From positions 1,969,001 through 2,033,000 of the forward strand of contig JAITYX010000055.1 of NCBI GenBank assembly GCA_021018815.1: a DNA stretch of 64,000 nucleotides, given 5' to 3'. Shown here piece after piece: positions 1 through 13,300 of the stretch (positions are counted from its first letter, which is position 1; each line of letters begins with the position of its first letter). The DNA is from Talinum fruticosum. Its lineage: Eukaryota > Streptophyta > Magnoliopsida > Caryophyllales > Talinaceae. The notes beneath the pieces are model-generated. The model saw only the letters and a list, made by a program, of their open reading frames with translations. It was not told the DNA's origin and ran no database searches. Both the position numbers and the translations under genes were made by a program.

Positions 1-216
1 GCCACTTTGAGAAGTATGCACAACCCCAGAAACATTCCTTTTTGAGCAGTGTCTGATGCTGACATACTTGAAATCCTTCAGCCTCAAGTTTTGAGTAAAG
101 AGAGTTGTTCTACAATGGAAAGATGAGGGAAGAAGAGAGGAGGAGGTGGTAGAGCAAGGGCTTGCTGGTGTAGGAAGCTTGGTGTAGGACAGAGATTGAT
201 TAGCTACTGCTTCCAT
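1..216 (-). CDS. Partial first exon of a probable plastid-targeted protein
   Basis: On the minus strand an ATG at 216-214 opens 72 codons without a stop and runs off the left edge of the window, so only the N-terminus is present. It begins MEAVANQSLSYTKLPT and is rich in Ser and Thr with scattered Arg and Lys and almost no acidic residues after residue 2, the usual composition of a chloroplast transit peptide. The 5' side (217-340) is a CT-rich leader-like stretch when read on the minus strand. I do not recognise the family because the mature protein lies outside the window. The tRNA gene sits about 430 bases upstream. The plastid call is inferred from composition only. Confidence 0.5.
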   Translation of the reverse strand, partial: MEAVANQSLSYTKLPTPASPCSTTSSSLLPSSFHCRTTLFTQNLRLKDFKYVSIRHCSKRNVSGVVHTSQSG

Positions 217-645
217 TATTTGCTGCTTATAGCTTCACTCTGACAATCTCAATGGGTTGGGTGTTGGGGCTTTTTCTCCTCCCTCCCCCTCTTTCAGACC
301 TTTTATCTATTTTGTTTTCTTCTCAGCTCTGTGGCTGAGACATAGGAATAGAGGGAGATGTCTAGGGGCTGTGGCAGCCGTTAATTTATTATAATAAGGA
401 TGGGATAACAGAATCTTCCACTCGACCAGTATCATTCTCGTATTAACTTTGTATCTCTGTTTGTCCTTTCAAAAACCAAACAATCATTTTAAATATACTA
501 ACAAAATGAATATCAAAAGTTTACTAATATGACATGAGGTAATTAGATAGAAAATGACAACGTAAAAATAGGGAATTTTAATGATGAAAATTAAAATGAA
601 CCAATCTCAATGCGCTGGCATACTTTGGAAAAAAATATTCAGAAA

Positions 646-717
646 TGCCCCCATGCAGGATCGAACTACAGACCTTCAGTTTACAAGACTGACGCTCTAC
701 CACTGAGCTATAGGGGC
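646..717 (-). tRNA. tRNA-Thr (anticodon UGU)
   Basis: The reverse complement folds into a complete 72-nt cloverleaf. The acceptor stem is GCCCCTA paired with TGGGGGC plus discriminator A, with one U-G pair. The D arm contains AGCTCAGTGGTAGAGC, the anticodon loop reads CTTGTAA (anticodon TGT, decoding ACA), and the T arm is TGTAG-TTCGATC-CTGCA. The internal A and B boxes are intact. A run of seven T on the transcribed strand (629-635), about 11 nt past the 3' end, is a good RNA polymerase III terminator. No intron is present. The acceptor and anticodon stems do not resemble the plastid trnT-UGU as I know it, so this is called a nuclear gene. Confidence 0.93.
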
Positions 718-2732
718 GCTCATGTACCAATATTTATTAGTCAATTAATTGTCAAATTAATTACAGCCCATAGCGTTGGATTACACTATACTATGGGTGA
801 CATGGGTCCGAGCTTGCATTAGGCATTTCGGGTTAGAGCTTTTGTAATGTAAAATCCAAATTTTAGATCTTTTGATAAGGGTACCACTCTATTTAATTAA
901 AAATTTTAATTTTTTTCTTGCATTTTGAATTATTAATTTAGATTTTTAAATAAAATAATCCCTTGAAGGGTCCTCACTAATATACTTAATTACTTTTCCT
1001 CTATATAATCCAACACAATCTTTATGTAGAAAGAAAAATAGTTAAAATCTTTTTCTGACCAGCTAGAAAAAAGGAAAGTAAGTGTATCTCAAAAACGTTC
1101 CTCCCCAATCCTCAAAAAGTGATCCATACCTTGGATTATTGGTTGTGGCTAAAGGAGTGAGAGTCACTCATGAATCTCTAATGGATGTTGGATTCAACTC
1201 TACTGGATCATTATCAAATCAAACAATTGCCATGTTAAAGCATTCTATTTAATCTCTTTCCTTCAGTTGACTCAACCACCTCAAAATAATTGTAATGTAG
1301 CATTATGCACAAGTACCATCCTCATTTCTCTAACATTATATCGCTTCCCATTCCGCTTTGTCAAACATGATTTCACTCAAACAAGAAATGATTTCGCTTG
1401 GCGTAAATTTATTAGAAAATAATAATATTTTTTAGGGGCTTAACCACTCTTCTGCAAAATAAATTAAAAAAAGAAATAATTTTGTTTGGCCCAAATTTAT
1501 TAAAAATAATAATTTTTTAAGGTTTAACCGCTCTTTTGCACCAAAAAAAAAATGATTTCGCTCAAACAAGAAATTATTATTTACTTGCACATAATTTTGG
1601 TGCCAACCAGTTAATTATTACTTACTTATGGTGCTACGTGCTAACAAGAAATAATTATTACTTGTACATACAACAGGGCCAAGTCGCCAAGATACACCTA
1701 GTAAATCTTTGGAACCAAGTTGTGAGTGTTAGTTTGTTCAACTAATAAAATCTTTAAAAATTGTTACCACACGAGAAAATGAGAATTAGGCAACCAACTA
1801 AGACCTTAGTAGAGAAGCATTGGAATCCATTCCAAACATATATGCCATGGTTCCTTACTTCGACAGGCTACAAATATCTAAATTTGAGACCTTAGTAGAG
1901 AAGAATTGCTTTTAGTGAGTCTAAGTCGACGGCCTCCATTCAATCTTCATCTTCTTCAGCTGACTCCATCTCTCCACGAAATGACTCAAATCTAGCACCA
2001 GACACAAACATCATCCTAAATACAGGATGCAACGACCAAATCACTTAATACCTTGACGAACCCACTCAATCACTCATGTAAAGAACTGTGCATGTATTTG
2101 CCTATGCCCAAATCTACACAAAGCATCCCGAAAACTTTACTCACAAAAGCTTATATTATCACAATAACATGGAACAAAGCCTTAAGGCTAGTATCTGGGG
2201 ATGCTACTTTCAATATTCAGCATCGACATCATTGTGTTTTTCTTCACTGATGCCAAAGGCCCAAATGAAGCATCAGTGAATCCGATCAAGGCTTGATGGC
2301 CACAAATGAATCCTAATAAGTGGACTTGCTTGAGTTACTTTGTCCTACAATGAAAACTGTTCTTCCATTACATTTTCACAACTTCCTGGCAACAGCTGCA
2401 CTTGGAAAACAGCAGTGGCGAGCAGATGCATCAGCAGTATCTTCCCTACAGCAAGCACATTTGTAATTATTAGTTATGCAGCTCCGACTCAGCTTAAAGC
2501 AGCATCTACATTGAATTTCAAAAACATGTATAGGTTCAATAACTTCCATGATGCAAAGAAGATCAGGAGAAACTGCACACAAGAGAAACCTCGCAGTTTC
2601 CTAGTAGATATATGCAGCAGCATCACCTATGGATACACTACTGACAGATAATAACATCAGGCAGACAGATATTAAAAAAATTCAAAATAAGAATTTACAA
2701 ATTGCCCCTCAAAATAGGTGCCTAAATTGAGT
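718..2732. other. AT-rich intergenic region without a recognisable gene
   Basis: No exon, conserved motif or element boundary is visible. The short open frames are in low-complexity AT-rich DNA. A loosely repeated phrase about aaattattt and tttcgctca/ttcgcttgg recurs between 1,370 and 1,650 and suggests local duplication. Confidence 0.5.
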
Positions 2733-2866
2733 CATACAGTCTGAATGACAAAATTTATAAAAGCAAAGAACAGACAATACATACATACATACAGTCTGAA
2801 TGACAAAATTTATAAAAGCAAAGAACAGATAATACATACCTATGGATACAGTCTGAATGACACCAG
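2733..2866. repeat. 55-bp direct tandem repeat, two full units plus a partial third
   Basis: Two almost identical units start with catacagtctgaatgac at 2733 and at 2788, a 55-bp period. They differ by single substitutions such as cagacaat against cagataat. A truncated third unit starts near 2846. A small catacata run marks the unit junction. Confidence 0.85.
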
Positions 2867-3729
2867 CCTAAGCACGGTCTGCAGAGATCCACATGTACAT
2901 AACCATAAGCCTTAAACCCTGCAAGCAAGATAGACTAGTTGTGATAGACCCACAGAAGAATCTCAAAGAAAATGCTTTTACTTTTGGGAGGAATTGAAAT
3001 CCTTTTTCTAACAAACATATCCAAAGTAGATAAGATCATAATTTAAAAACACTGAAACCATGACATGATACGTTTTCATCCAACGGAAAGTTCAACAGTA
3101 ATTTAATAATATATTTGCTTTGTTGAGGCAATTGAGAAATAAAAGAGGTCTTATGGAACTAGTCAAGATGCTAAAAAGGCGACGAAAAGAGGCACATATT
3201 CCTCGAGATCTATAACTAATGTAGTGGGTTTTCAATGACACTCTCCCCCCTTTCTTTCCTAGATGAACTGCTGACTCCCTCATCCCCACCCTCAACAAAT
3301 GAAATAGATGCAGAAAAAAAAACTTTTCTAATTGTCACGAATGAGGCTATGTACATCTGGATCTCCCCACACTTACCTCGACAAGATCTGTACTAGGAGT
3401 TTGTTGTTGTGTAAAACAACAAAAATATAAGAAGAGGAGCAAGGAATACGTACTGTGGTAACTAGAAATAGTAGCATGAATTTTAGCAAATGTAAATTGT
3501 CTAATCAACAGCCAAATGCCCAAGGGCTTCTTTTTAGTATTCCTGAGAAATAAACCAGGAAGATTCACAATCTCATCATATATAAACAAATCTACAGGAA
3601 GCATATACTAGACAGGCCATTCAAACTTCAATTTTGGAAGCATAGCCATTCTTAAATGGAGTCAACATTTTTCATACAAATAATGGAACATTTTTGTGAT
3701 AAATTTGTAACAAATGGGATTCAGACGTA

Positions 3730-3918
3730 GGCCCTGTTCCATTTAGTTGTAAGGAACTGTAAAGCTATAAGCTATAAGCTGTAAGCGGTAAGTAGGCTAT
3801 AAGTTGTAAGGAGCTATAAGATACTTGTAAAGTTAGTTACAAGCAGCCCTAAGATAATTGTAAAATTAATTATAAGGAAGTTGTAAAGCTGTAAGCTTAA
3901 GCTTAATGGAACAGGGCC
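3730..3918. mobile_element. 189-bp MITE with terminal inverted repeats
   Basis: The left end GGCCCTGTTCCATTTAG and the reverse complement of the right end GGCCCTGTTCCATTAAG match at 16 of 17 positions. The interior is built of ctgtaag/ctataag motifs and has no coding capacity. No clear target-site duplication is visible, so the superfamily stays open (hAT or PIF/Harbinger-like). A solo left-end relative occurs at about 45,671 in CNX1 intron 11. Confidence 0.75.
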
Positions 3919-4559
3919 ATAGTCCTATTTTAGATAACCTCCACTGACATTGCTTTTATGATTCCATCAAAAATAAAAAGCCAACAACAGAACTGGCAGC
4001 AGGTACATAATAGACAGCCCTCTCAATGCAGGAAAAATTCAAACAATACTCAGAAGATATCTAGGAAAACACACCCAGCTTCATACTCCTGGTCATACAC
4101 ATTCATAAATTTTCTCATCAGGTTATGTTGCTAATATAAAGAGAAATTCCCAGATTCTAGAAGTATGTACACAACTAAAAACTATCTCAAAAAATCTAAC
4201 TAATGGAAGTAATTTGCAATAGGTTTAAGGTTTTCAGCTTCACCAACACCAAAAATAAGTATATAAGGCAGTGCTCTTTGTAGAAATAAGTTGCAACTCA
4301 GCTAAGAGGATAGCTGTTAGATCTTGATCATCCAACTCCGACTTAAAACTTGACAGAAATGAATATTAGTACAAGCATGAACATATTCAAGAGGATCCAA
4401 ACCCCCCAACACACACATTCACACAAAAAGAGAGATAGAGAGAGGGGGTAGTCCCATGTCAGGTTACTGAACCATAAGTGTTCAGTGAATTTAAAATCAA
4501 TATTTCTGCCAAATAGTAATTGATTTTCATGTGCTTCCACGAACTTCCCTTCCAAAATT

Positions 4560-4669
4560 GCTCCATTGTTACCTCTGCCTTCATCTTTCCTCGCTTTGTA
4601 GGACGAGAATGGTGGTTCTTCTGCTGTTCCCAGCCCCCTTTCTTCCTTGTTTATCCGTTTCCTGATCAG
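4560..4669 (+). other. Possible 5'-UTR exon of the B3 gene
   Basis: A CT-rich stretch ends in CCTGATCAG followed by GTAATAG, a reasonable donor site. The first coding exon of the downstream B3 gene starts directly after a strong acceptor at 7380, so a non-coding leader exon must lie upstream and this is the best candidate I see. The assignment is inferred from splice-site quality alone. Confidence 0.22.
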
Positions 4670-4949
4670 GTAATAGTTGTCATCCTTTTTTGGGTATAAT
4701 CTGAAAGTTGATCCATTTTGTTCCTCAAATTATTTTGTTTGTCCACGTGTAGGGAGCAAAATTGGGCTTCAATATTTTCAGATTTGTTGTTTTTGCGTTT
4801 TTGTACTATTTTCTTCCCAATTGTACGCTCTACTAATCCTGATATTCAAATTTATCTCTACAATTGTGTGGGAGTTTATATGGCAGTTGTTATTTTTTGT
4901 TTGTTGTGCTGTTGCTTGTGTTTATGGCATGAAGCACTTACTGTATTCT

Positions 4950-5166
4950 TGGAAAACAGCAGTTTATGTGGCACACCTGTGGATCTCTTTCCCATGCTGT
5001 ATTATTGGAAAACAGCAGTTTATGCGGAAGACGGGGCAATCAGTGTGTTGTAAGTTCAATTTTTGGAAAAGATATTTTTGGCATTCAAGATTTTGTTCTT
5101 TTTTTTGCTTTGGATTCACATTGTAGATACCAGATGGTGGATTCACATTGTAGATGCCGGATGGCG
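4950..5166. repeat. Two small direct repeats (ggaaaacagcagttta pair; 27-bp repeat)
   Basis: The phrase ttggaaaacagcagtttatg occurs near 4,949 and again near 5,006. Further right, the 27-bp unit tggattcacattgtagat is repeated at 5111 and 5138 with few changes. The overlapping open frames here have no recognisable domain and are not called as genes. Confidence 0.6.
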
Positions 5167-5904
5167 GAGTTTTGTGCATGAACAGAGGGGCGGGGGTTAC
5201 TGTTTCTAACTTCCACGTATTTGATCTCGGAAACTGAATTCTTGCCGCTAGTCTTAACATATGCATTACTTATCTTCGCATTCTTTGCAGCAACAACAAT
5301 TGCATGCTTATAGATGGATATAGATTAGAGTTAAACTTGGATAACAACTAACAACAACACACCCAGCCTAGCACGGATCCCTCCAATCTAGGGTCTGGGA
5401 AAGTCTAGCTGTACCAGCCTTATGCCCTAATCCTTTGAAAAGTAGAGAAGCAAACTTGGTAACTACCAGAGAAAATATTGGGCAGATTATTCCTCATACA
5501 GTGTCTGAATTAGTGACAGAGATGGGAAGGGAAGGAAACAGAGGAACTAATTAAATTCTAACCATGTTGGGTAAAACAACTGACATGACAAAAGGAGAAA
5601 CCTTTCAGTATTCATATCATTTCAGTTCACACAAAATTAAGATCCACATTGGGTGTCGTCATTGTTGTACCAAAACGGGGGTGAACAAAGATCAAGGGAT
5701 GATTTTTAAAGAAAATTTTGAGGCAGCACTTGGTTTAGGGAAATGATTTTTCCGGAAAATAGCTTTCCAATTTTCTATTGTGTGGTGAAGCAACGGATTG
5801 AATGTCATTTTTAGATGTCATTTTTAAAGGGAATCATTTTCATTTTCTTTCTCCTACTTGACACTAATTTCTATTTTTCTTTTCTCTGCCAACTCTAAAT
5901 ATCA

Positions 5905-6225
5905 TAAGTCTCAATTAGGTATTTTTTCCTATCCTCCAATGGCCCAATTAGGTATTATGTAATTTATGTCTCTTCTTCCAAACCTCACTCTCACTTAGCT
6001 ACTCTCTCTCCTCCAATGGCCCAAACCGTAGAGTCTCAATTAGATATTTTCTCTCCCCAACGGCCCAATTATAAACTTTTTCTCCTATATCAAGTCTCAA
6101 TTAGTCACTCTCTCTCCCAATGACCTAATTAGCTATTTTAACTCTCTTGTCAAGTCTCAAATAGTTACAATCTTTCTCCTCCAGTGGCCCAATTAGCTAC
6201 TTTCCTTTTTTTCACTGTCCTTGAT
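5905..6225. repeat. Degenerate minisatellite
   Basis: At least five imperfect units share the phrases ctctcctccaatggcccaatta and aagtctcaattag, spaced roughly 55-70 bases. Units diverge by substitutions and small indels, indicating an old tandem array in the upstream flank of the B3 gene. No coding potential is seen. Confidence 0.6.
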
Positions 6226-7382
6226 CTTTCTCTTCTTTCCCCCTTCTCTCTCATCTCTCTCCTCTCATTTTCATCAACTAATGTGCTCCTTTTCCCTCCG
6301 TAATCCTCTCATCTGTCCTAAATACTCCATAGAAGAGTTTCTATTTCCCAAAAAAAGTTAAAAAAAAAACTATATTATGATGTTCGGTTCAATATAATAT
6401 AATGCAATCAATCATGTAACGTAATCAAGATTGCATAATTTGTGGTAATCACAATTAAGTAGTTGTTCATTGCAATACTTCCATAAAACCAAACAAGTTA
6501 ATAGACACACAATTACAAACTTGTCTGCACTACATGGTTTATTACATCTAGCCAAACATTACATACATGTTACCTCGTACTATTTACAATGTGCCAAACA
6601 ATCACAAAGTTGGACATGAAAATGTAAATTCAATTTCCTTTTCTATGGATAAATCACCCCCCCAAAAAAAAAAAACAAATGCAACCATACTATTTTACTC
6701 CATTTCCTCCCTTCCCCCTTCGTATAATATTCAAACAAAGGGAAGATAAAACCTTTTATCCCCCGAAACAAAAAAAAAGATATTTACAAAGTTCCATTGT
6801 TTCCCATAATCTCAAATGAAAAGCAAAGCTTTACACAACTAAAATGTTTACAATCTATATATATTTTTGAAAGACTTGTCACCTAAATTCACCTAGATGA
6901 TAAACTTAAAAATATTGACCAAATGACAATCAACATTTAACACAACTGGTCAACAATAACAATGCCAAAAACAGATACCACTACAGTAGGATATAGGGAG
7001 ATTAATCCTAAATTGAAACAGCCTAACCCCTAATCCCAGTAAGCGGAGAAATAGTTCCAGTAAACACATGAAGCACCATTAACGATAGAAATATGATAAA
7101 GCAAGGTCATTAAAACAATTCTAATACAAAGCAATGTATTTATGTTGTTTCTTTGGATAATAAAAGAGTTTCATAAGTTCTCTTAAATGCATATGACTAA
7201 AAGGTAATGTGAACGAGGCATGACAATAACGCAGCTTAAAATGATTTGTAAGGAAAGTCTCAAACAGAATAGCTGACTTAAAAAAGAAAAATTGAGAGAT
7301 TAAAACCTATTTTCTTAATTCTTTTCTTCTTGAAAAGCATCATACAAGTCTCCTTTTCCCCTTTCTCTCAACCTATCAGCCA

Positions 7383-10300
7383 TGAGGAACACATTTGATT
7401 TGAACTGTGCACCACTAGACCAATACCCAGTCATCAAAAACTCACGAAATCTGACATGACAACATCACAACTGGTTTTGCCCAGGCATTCTGTAGAGCAG
7501 CACATTGTTCCAAACATGCCTGAGCCATTGAGACACAGGCTGAAGGAAGGAGACGGTAGGGCAAACATATGGGTCGTCGATGATGAGAACAGAAACCAAC
7601 ACTACTTGACAATGGTTGATCGCGATCATCGCTATTCAATCATAAGCTGGGGTCATGTTCGTGTCAGCAGAGAATTTAGGGAAGGCCAGGAAATGAGATT
7701 TGGTTGGATGGATCATAAGTTGCACTTCATCGTCACACATGGAGGTCTGTTATTGACAGAATTTAGTGCCATTTGTTGTCTACCACTTGCCTTCAGTTGT
7801 TCTCTCCAATCATATTAAGCCGGAATGTTCTATGCTCAAACTTTATTTTTCTTTATTAATTGGAAGTTGCTTAAGATTATATCTAGATACACAAGATTTA
7901 TGGCATATATGTCCTGAAAACTCTCCTGTTATCACTTATCTATATATCCACAAGGAATATGCACAGGGGGTGGGGAATGGGTGGAGTGCACATATGGTTT
8001 CTGGTTTAGATATATAAAAGAGAACAATTATGAAAGAGAACCAGAAAAATATAAATTACAAACAAGATACAGAAATGAAGACTAGAAAATTGAATAGCAT
8101 GTTCAAACGGCTTTGCTCTCCACCTTCCTCTGATGCAGGCATAAATGATGATTTTGTAGATAATGATAGCAGCAATAATCATCAGGAGAACACAGGAAAT
8201 GACGAACATAATGATGAACAAGGGCCAGGGAAAGGCATAGATGAAAACATAAATGAACCTCCGATAAAAAAGAGGAGAACTGACATCGGTAAGTGCTCTT
8301 TTCAAGCATCATGATTTCCTCTATACTGGCATGCAGAAGGCTTTCATTTCCCCCTGCTTATGCCATCTAGGCTTTTGCAGTAGACCATTATACCAATACA
8401 ATTCCTACATGCCTTACTTTCAGAAAGAGAGATCTACAAATTCTGATTCCTTGATCTGATGCTCCTGTTCTGTTCAGAGGATTTTTCTTCATAATCAACT
8501 TGTCTGTGTCATAGAGGTTTTTTTTTGGGGGGTGGAGGGGCAGCAGTCGCAACAACTTTTTTCTTTTAAAAATGCAATTATGTTTAACTACCCCTACCAT
8601 CATGCTTCCATGAGATACGCCTCACCACATAGTCTGCATAACCCAAGTTTCATACAATTGTATTGTATGTGATTTAAGTGATTTCCTTGTTACTGGATCC
8701 TCGAAGCTGAAATTACTTTTTGTTACTTCACATTTCCTCGGTTTCGCATTAATCGATTATCCCAATGTATAAAATGCCTTCAGTTACACGAACATCTATT
8801 CTTCACAAGCCTTACATACGTGCTTTGCTTCATTTAAAGAACTTTAAACTATTATCAAATTCCCTTTATTTTAGTTATATAGAGTTTTTTTAATAAGAAT
8901 TCTGATTATTAGTTATAAGTAAATAAGTGTTGATCCTACCAATCCAGGGCTCCAAGTGATCCATATGTACACAAGCTTTAGGCTTTAACCAGAGAAGCAA
9001 ATATACTGTTTCTAGAAAACCCAACCCCAAAAACCAAAGAGTCTCTTGAAAGAGGCATTTAAATACTAAAAATGCATCACGCATTAACGTAAAAGCAAAG
9101 TAATATAACACCACCACCACAACCACCAAGTGTGAAACCCGTCTGAACACATCCTGGGAGATCCAAACATATGTAATCTTGTGCAACGTTACCGCTTGCC
9201 CAACATTTCCTAATAATAGATCAACAAAAAGTCATCATAACTTATACCCTTCATGAGTTACAAATGGGTTGAATCTACTCTAATAGCCTTATCCCATTTC
9301 TTTTTTGGCATACTTCTTACTTGCTTACACTCCAGACTGTCAATCTCCCACACCTGCTCACAGCACTGTTGATATATTGACAGTCCAAACCTTCATAGTC
9401 CTGCATCCCACATCTTGTTCTCACTTCTCCACCAATGTCCTGCCCAAATTTTATACGACCACATATCACATGAATCATTCTCATCTATGTTACAATCATC
9501 TTTTGAACTTCATTCTTCCTCAGGCAACATTCTCGTCTGTGTTACCATTGTCTTTTGCCCTCGATTCTTCTTTGTCGGACAACATTCTAAGGCATATAAG
9601 GAGGCCAATCTACTAGCATACGGTAAAATTTATCTTCAATTTTATGACTTATCTTCTTATAGCCCAAAACTCTATGATTTCCTCCATTTTTTCTATCCCA
9701 CACACCACTTCCACTTCTATACGTTGCATAGAACCTTATCAATATCGCCTATGTCTTGTACTATAGAAATTGGAGCCCAAGCATCTATATCTCTCCATCC
9801 TCAATGCATCATCAATGGTTACTTCTTCCTCTATCTCTCCCTCCCCATGGCTAAATTTACATTTTAAGTGCTCTTCCACCAACTCAATCTAAAACCCTAA
9901 AACCGTGGACTCTAGAGTATCCCTCCACTTCTCGCGCCTGTTGACACTTCTAATCTCCTCGGTTAGGAGAATATCATCCCCAAAAACATACATGGATATT
10001 TTGTCAAACATAATTATCCTAATAGTAAGTCCAAGGGGAAAAAAATCAATCGTCAAGCAAATTTCAGATCTAAACACAAGATTTTTCCCATTTGTATTGT
10101 CCAAGCCAACTCTAACTAGAATTAATTCTTGTCCAAGTTGAAAAACGCTAAGTAGACAGGTATTAGACAAACTATTTCGTTTGATTTTTCAGCATTCTTC
10201 GCTGGCCAACACCCAACTCAAATCTGAATTTTTGCCGCATCATCTCATACGAATCCCCCTTGTGAGCTCATCCACATAAACAACAAAAAGAAAATCGCTT

Positions 10301-13300
10301 TACAAGATTCTTGGTGTAGCTCAATATCTATAAGGAAATGTCCTATGTCCCTTCTCATCATCCTTACACCCATTTTTACTTGATCATTCATATTTTTTCA
10401 ACCTTATGTACAATAGTTTAGAGTGATAGACATGCTACACATAGGCAAAGAAAAGGATAAAGCAAAACAATTGAAATGAAGAAAAGAGGCACCCACCCTA
10501 AGCAATAAACACATAGTAGCCTAGATGAATCCCAAAACCTTAGTTACCTAATCCGATTGCCGCCCTCGCTCAGTAAACCGAAATCATTGTTCGGATTTGT
10601 AGTTCGTTCATGATCCAAGACACACCAGATTGTCTAATAAACTTGTTGACCTAGGCCATAGAGTCATGTCAATGGCCACATACGAAAGATTCACAACAAG
10701 CACGTCAAGCCTAAGGCAATATGTCAAGTCTAGTGACCTTGCTTAGATTCTTATTAGCTCTATGCAAAAGTGAATCAGCGATCCTTATCAATCTCTCAAT
10801 AAGGTACCATAATTTTTCTCTTAACATCTTTGACCATCTAAGCCTCATTCCATACACATCTAGTACGTCTTATTCCAATGATAAAACGGTACAATAGCTA
10901 CTATGATATTTATAACTTCGCTAATTACCCAACATTCAATGTCGTATAGCAATCTACCTATGCCTAATAATCGGCCTAGCAATTCTCCCGCCAACAATGG
11001 AATAAAAATTTATGCTATCCAACAATTGTCCCACCAACTATTTGATAATACTCTTCTTCAAACTTAGTTGAGATACTTTTGTTGCACAAAAATCTAAAGT
11101 ACTCCATTTTTAACCATCCTAACTAAATACATAGGATGACGTCCTCATGGATTGAACTAGCCCTATTACACTCTATATCAACCTAAGGAATTTAAACTTG
11201 CTTTTCTCATTTATTTATGGTCTCCAATTTTGCTCCAAACATCTTAACTTGTATCAACATCATATTTAAGCAATAGTTATTCAATCCATAATTACAGATT
11301 CACTTATACCCCCAAAATACCACAATCCGGGTCACCCATAACAAAACGAGATTCATAAGCGTGCAAATTTGCTATGAGTCCCACTCCAGTTCATAACAGA
11401 CAACAGACAGACAGCTTCCTAGTTTTTGGATGGGTGGTTGTGAGAGAAACAAACCTTACGTCGTCGGTCTAACAGATTTCACCACTAAAGATGAAGAAGT
11501 GAATAACAATAGAGAGGAAGATAGACTTGAAGAAAGCACTGGAGTTCTTGATGTCCTTGCTATCTTGATGTCTCTCTTGCTTTGTCTCTCCCCTCCCCCT
11601 CCCCCTTTAAACTTAGAGATTGGAAGGAGGATGAACCTCGACCATTGAAGGAGACTCATGGCTCCCTTCTCCCAATAGAAAATGAAATGGAGGAGAAAGA
11701 AAGAAGTTTATTTTACAGAATTCAGGCCAAAATAGTAATTTTAGGGAAGTCATTGGCTTTGGATGTAAAATAAACTACTCCATAAATATTTTCAAATTTA
11801 AATGAGAAAGAAAGTAAAACAAAATTCAAAAAGATAAATATAATTGAAAAGTAAGGGACATAACATATCAGATTTAGCAAGAGGGCGAATGGTGTGGCCC
11901 TAGCGTGTACCGACTACTCCCACAAACCGGATTCTCTCCTAGGCAGCATATTGCATACCCACCCGAATTTGTCCCGCGAACCAGAGCGTACACAATCCGG
12001 ATGACTATGATTCAATCTTAACCCAGAATAACAATACATGTACGCCAAGGTATCCCTCTAAAGTTCTAACTTTTAACTACGAATTGATATTTCCCCTTAC
12101 CTTAAATTACCTAGTAGAATAATATCATTAGCATCCTAACCTACCTAGGGTGGAATTACTCCATCTAATTGAATAAAACTGTTAGTTTGTTTGCTAAAGA
12201 TTATGTTGGTTTCGTTTGATACCATGTCCAAGCTTAAGTTTTCCATCAACATGAGTCCTATGTGGGCATCCTAACCTACCTAGGGTGGAATTTGTTCTAA
12301 CAATGTCTAACATCAGAGGATTCTGTGAGGCATCATACCTAGAACATTAATTTCTCAATGAGAGCATCCTATATCACCCAGGATTGTTGTATTTACATAT
12401 ATCATCTTCATTATTATAAAATAATATCCATGTAATAAGGCTCCATTCACCTCATGTTTTCTTTGTCCTCCCAATTACATGAATAAATTGCTCAACCAAG
12501 TTATACCTTCTTCTCTAAGCTCATTTGCATTTATTTCAAGCAAATGTTAAACCTATATTGAGATGAAGTTCAACATGTAACTCAATCCTCACCTACCTAC
12601 TTTTATTTGGTCCACCTCATTGAACTCTTTCCTTATGATACGCCAAATAACTCTTCAAGTCTTAAGCATCTGCAGTATCAGCTTAATCAAGCTCCACCAA
12701 GAAAAATAGTCTACCTTTGCTCATTGAAGAGCTATGTAAGTATCAATCATGTCTTTCTTTTATTATCTTCATCCACAAGCTTCCAATCTTCTCCATCATG
12801 GTGAATGCGCCATACTTGATTGAAGTCTTTAGACTTTCTATAGCTAAACTTAGCTAGTTCGAAAAATTTCTCTTTTTCTCTGTAGAGTCCAATCTCTAGT
12901 CTGGTAGTGAAGCTCCAAAAATGAAAACATATAATTGTTCAGACTGAGCAAATATATGATTCTAGTCATATTTCCATGAGCAAACTTCTTCAATAGGACT
13001 AACAAAGTTTTCTCCAACCCAACAGTCCAAACTTGTCTGAACTGGGAAACAGGGAAAAATCAAAGGTATGGTCACAGTTTTTCATCCAAGTTAAGGGCAA
13101 AAATCTTAGTATGAATAGAAATTGTGTCTGGCTTCAAGCATCATAAACTGGATAAACTTATCCAAAAATGTTAGTGGCATAAAGGACCCCAGACCACCAC
13201 AAAGCAAGCTTCCAAACTCGTGTCATCTCCCTCCCCCCCAAGTGGATCCCCTGGAAAGAAAGCTTCAAGTTTCTCATGTTATTAAAATCTGAGATACACC

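Noticed and set aside
646..717. tRNA-Thr(UGU) as a plastid DNA insertion
   Set aside because: The stems do not match my recollection of plastid trnT-UGU and no other plastid sequence flanks it.
2733..2866. Short regularly spaced repeats as a CRISPR-like array
   Set aside because: Units are contiguous with no unique spacers and the DNA is plant nuclear.
4677..5126. 149-codon open frame on the plus strand rich in Phe and Cys
   Set aside because: T-rich low-complexity DNA with small direct repeats explains it. No domain, no start context, and the overlapping frames are equally long.
8006..8305. Minus-strand open frame opposite the B3-gene exon
   Set aside because: It is the antisense of an Asp/Asn-rich coding exon, which gives hydrophobic nonsense without stops.
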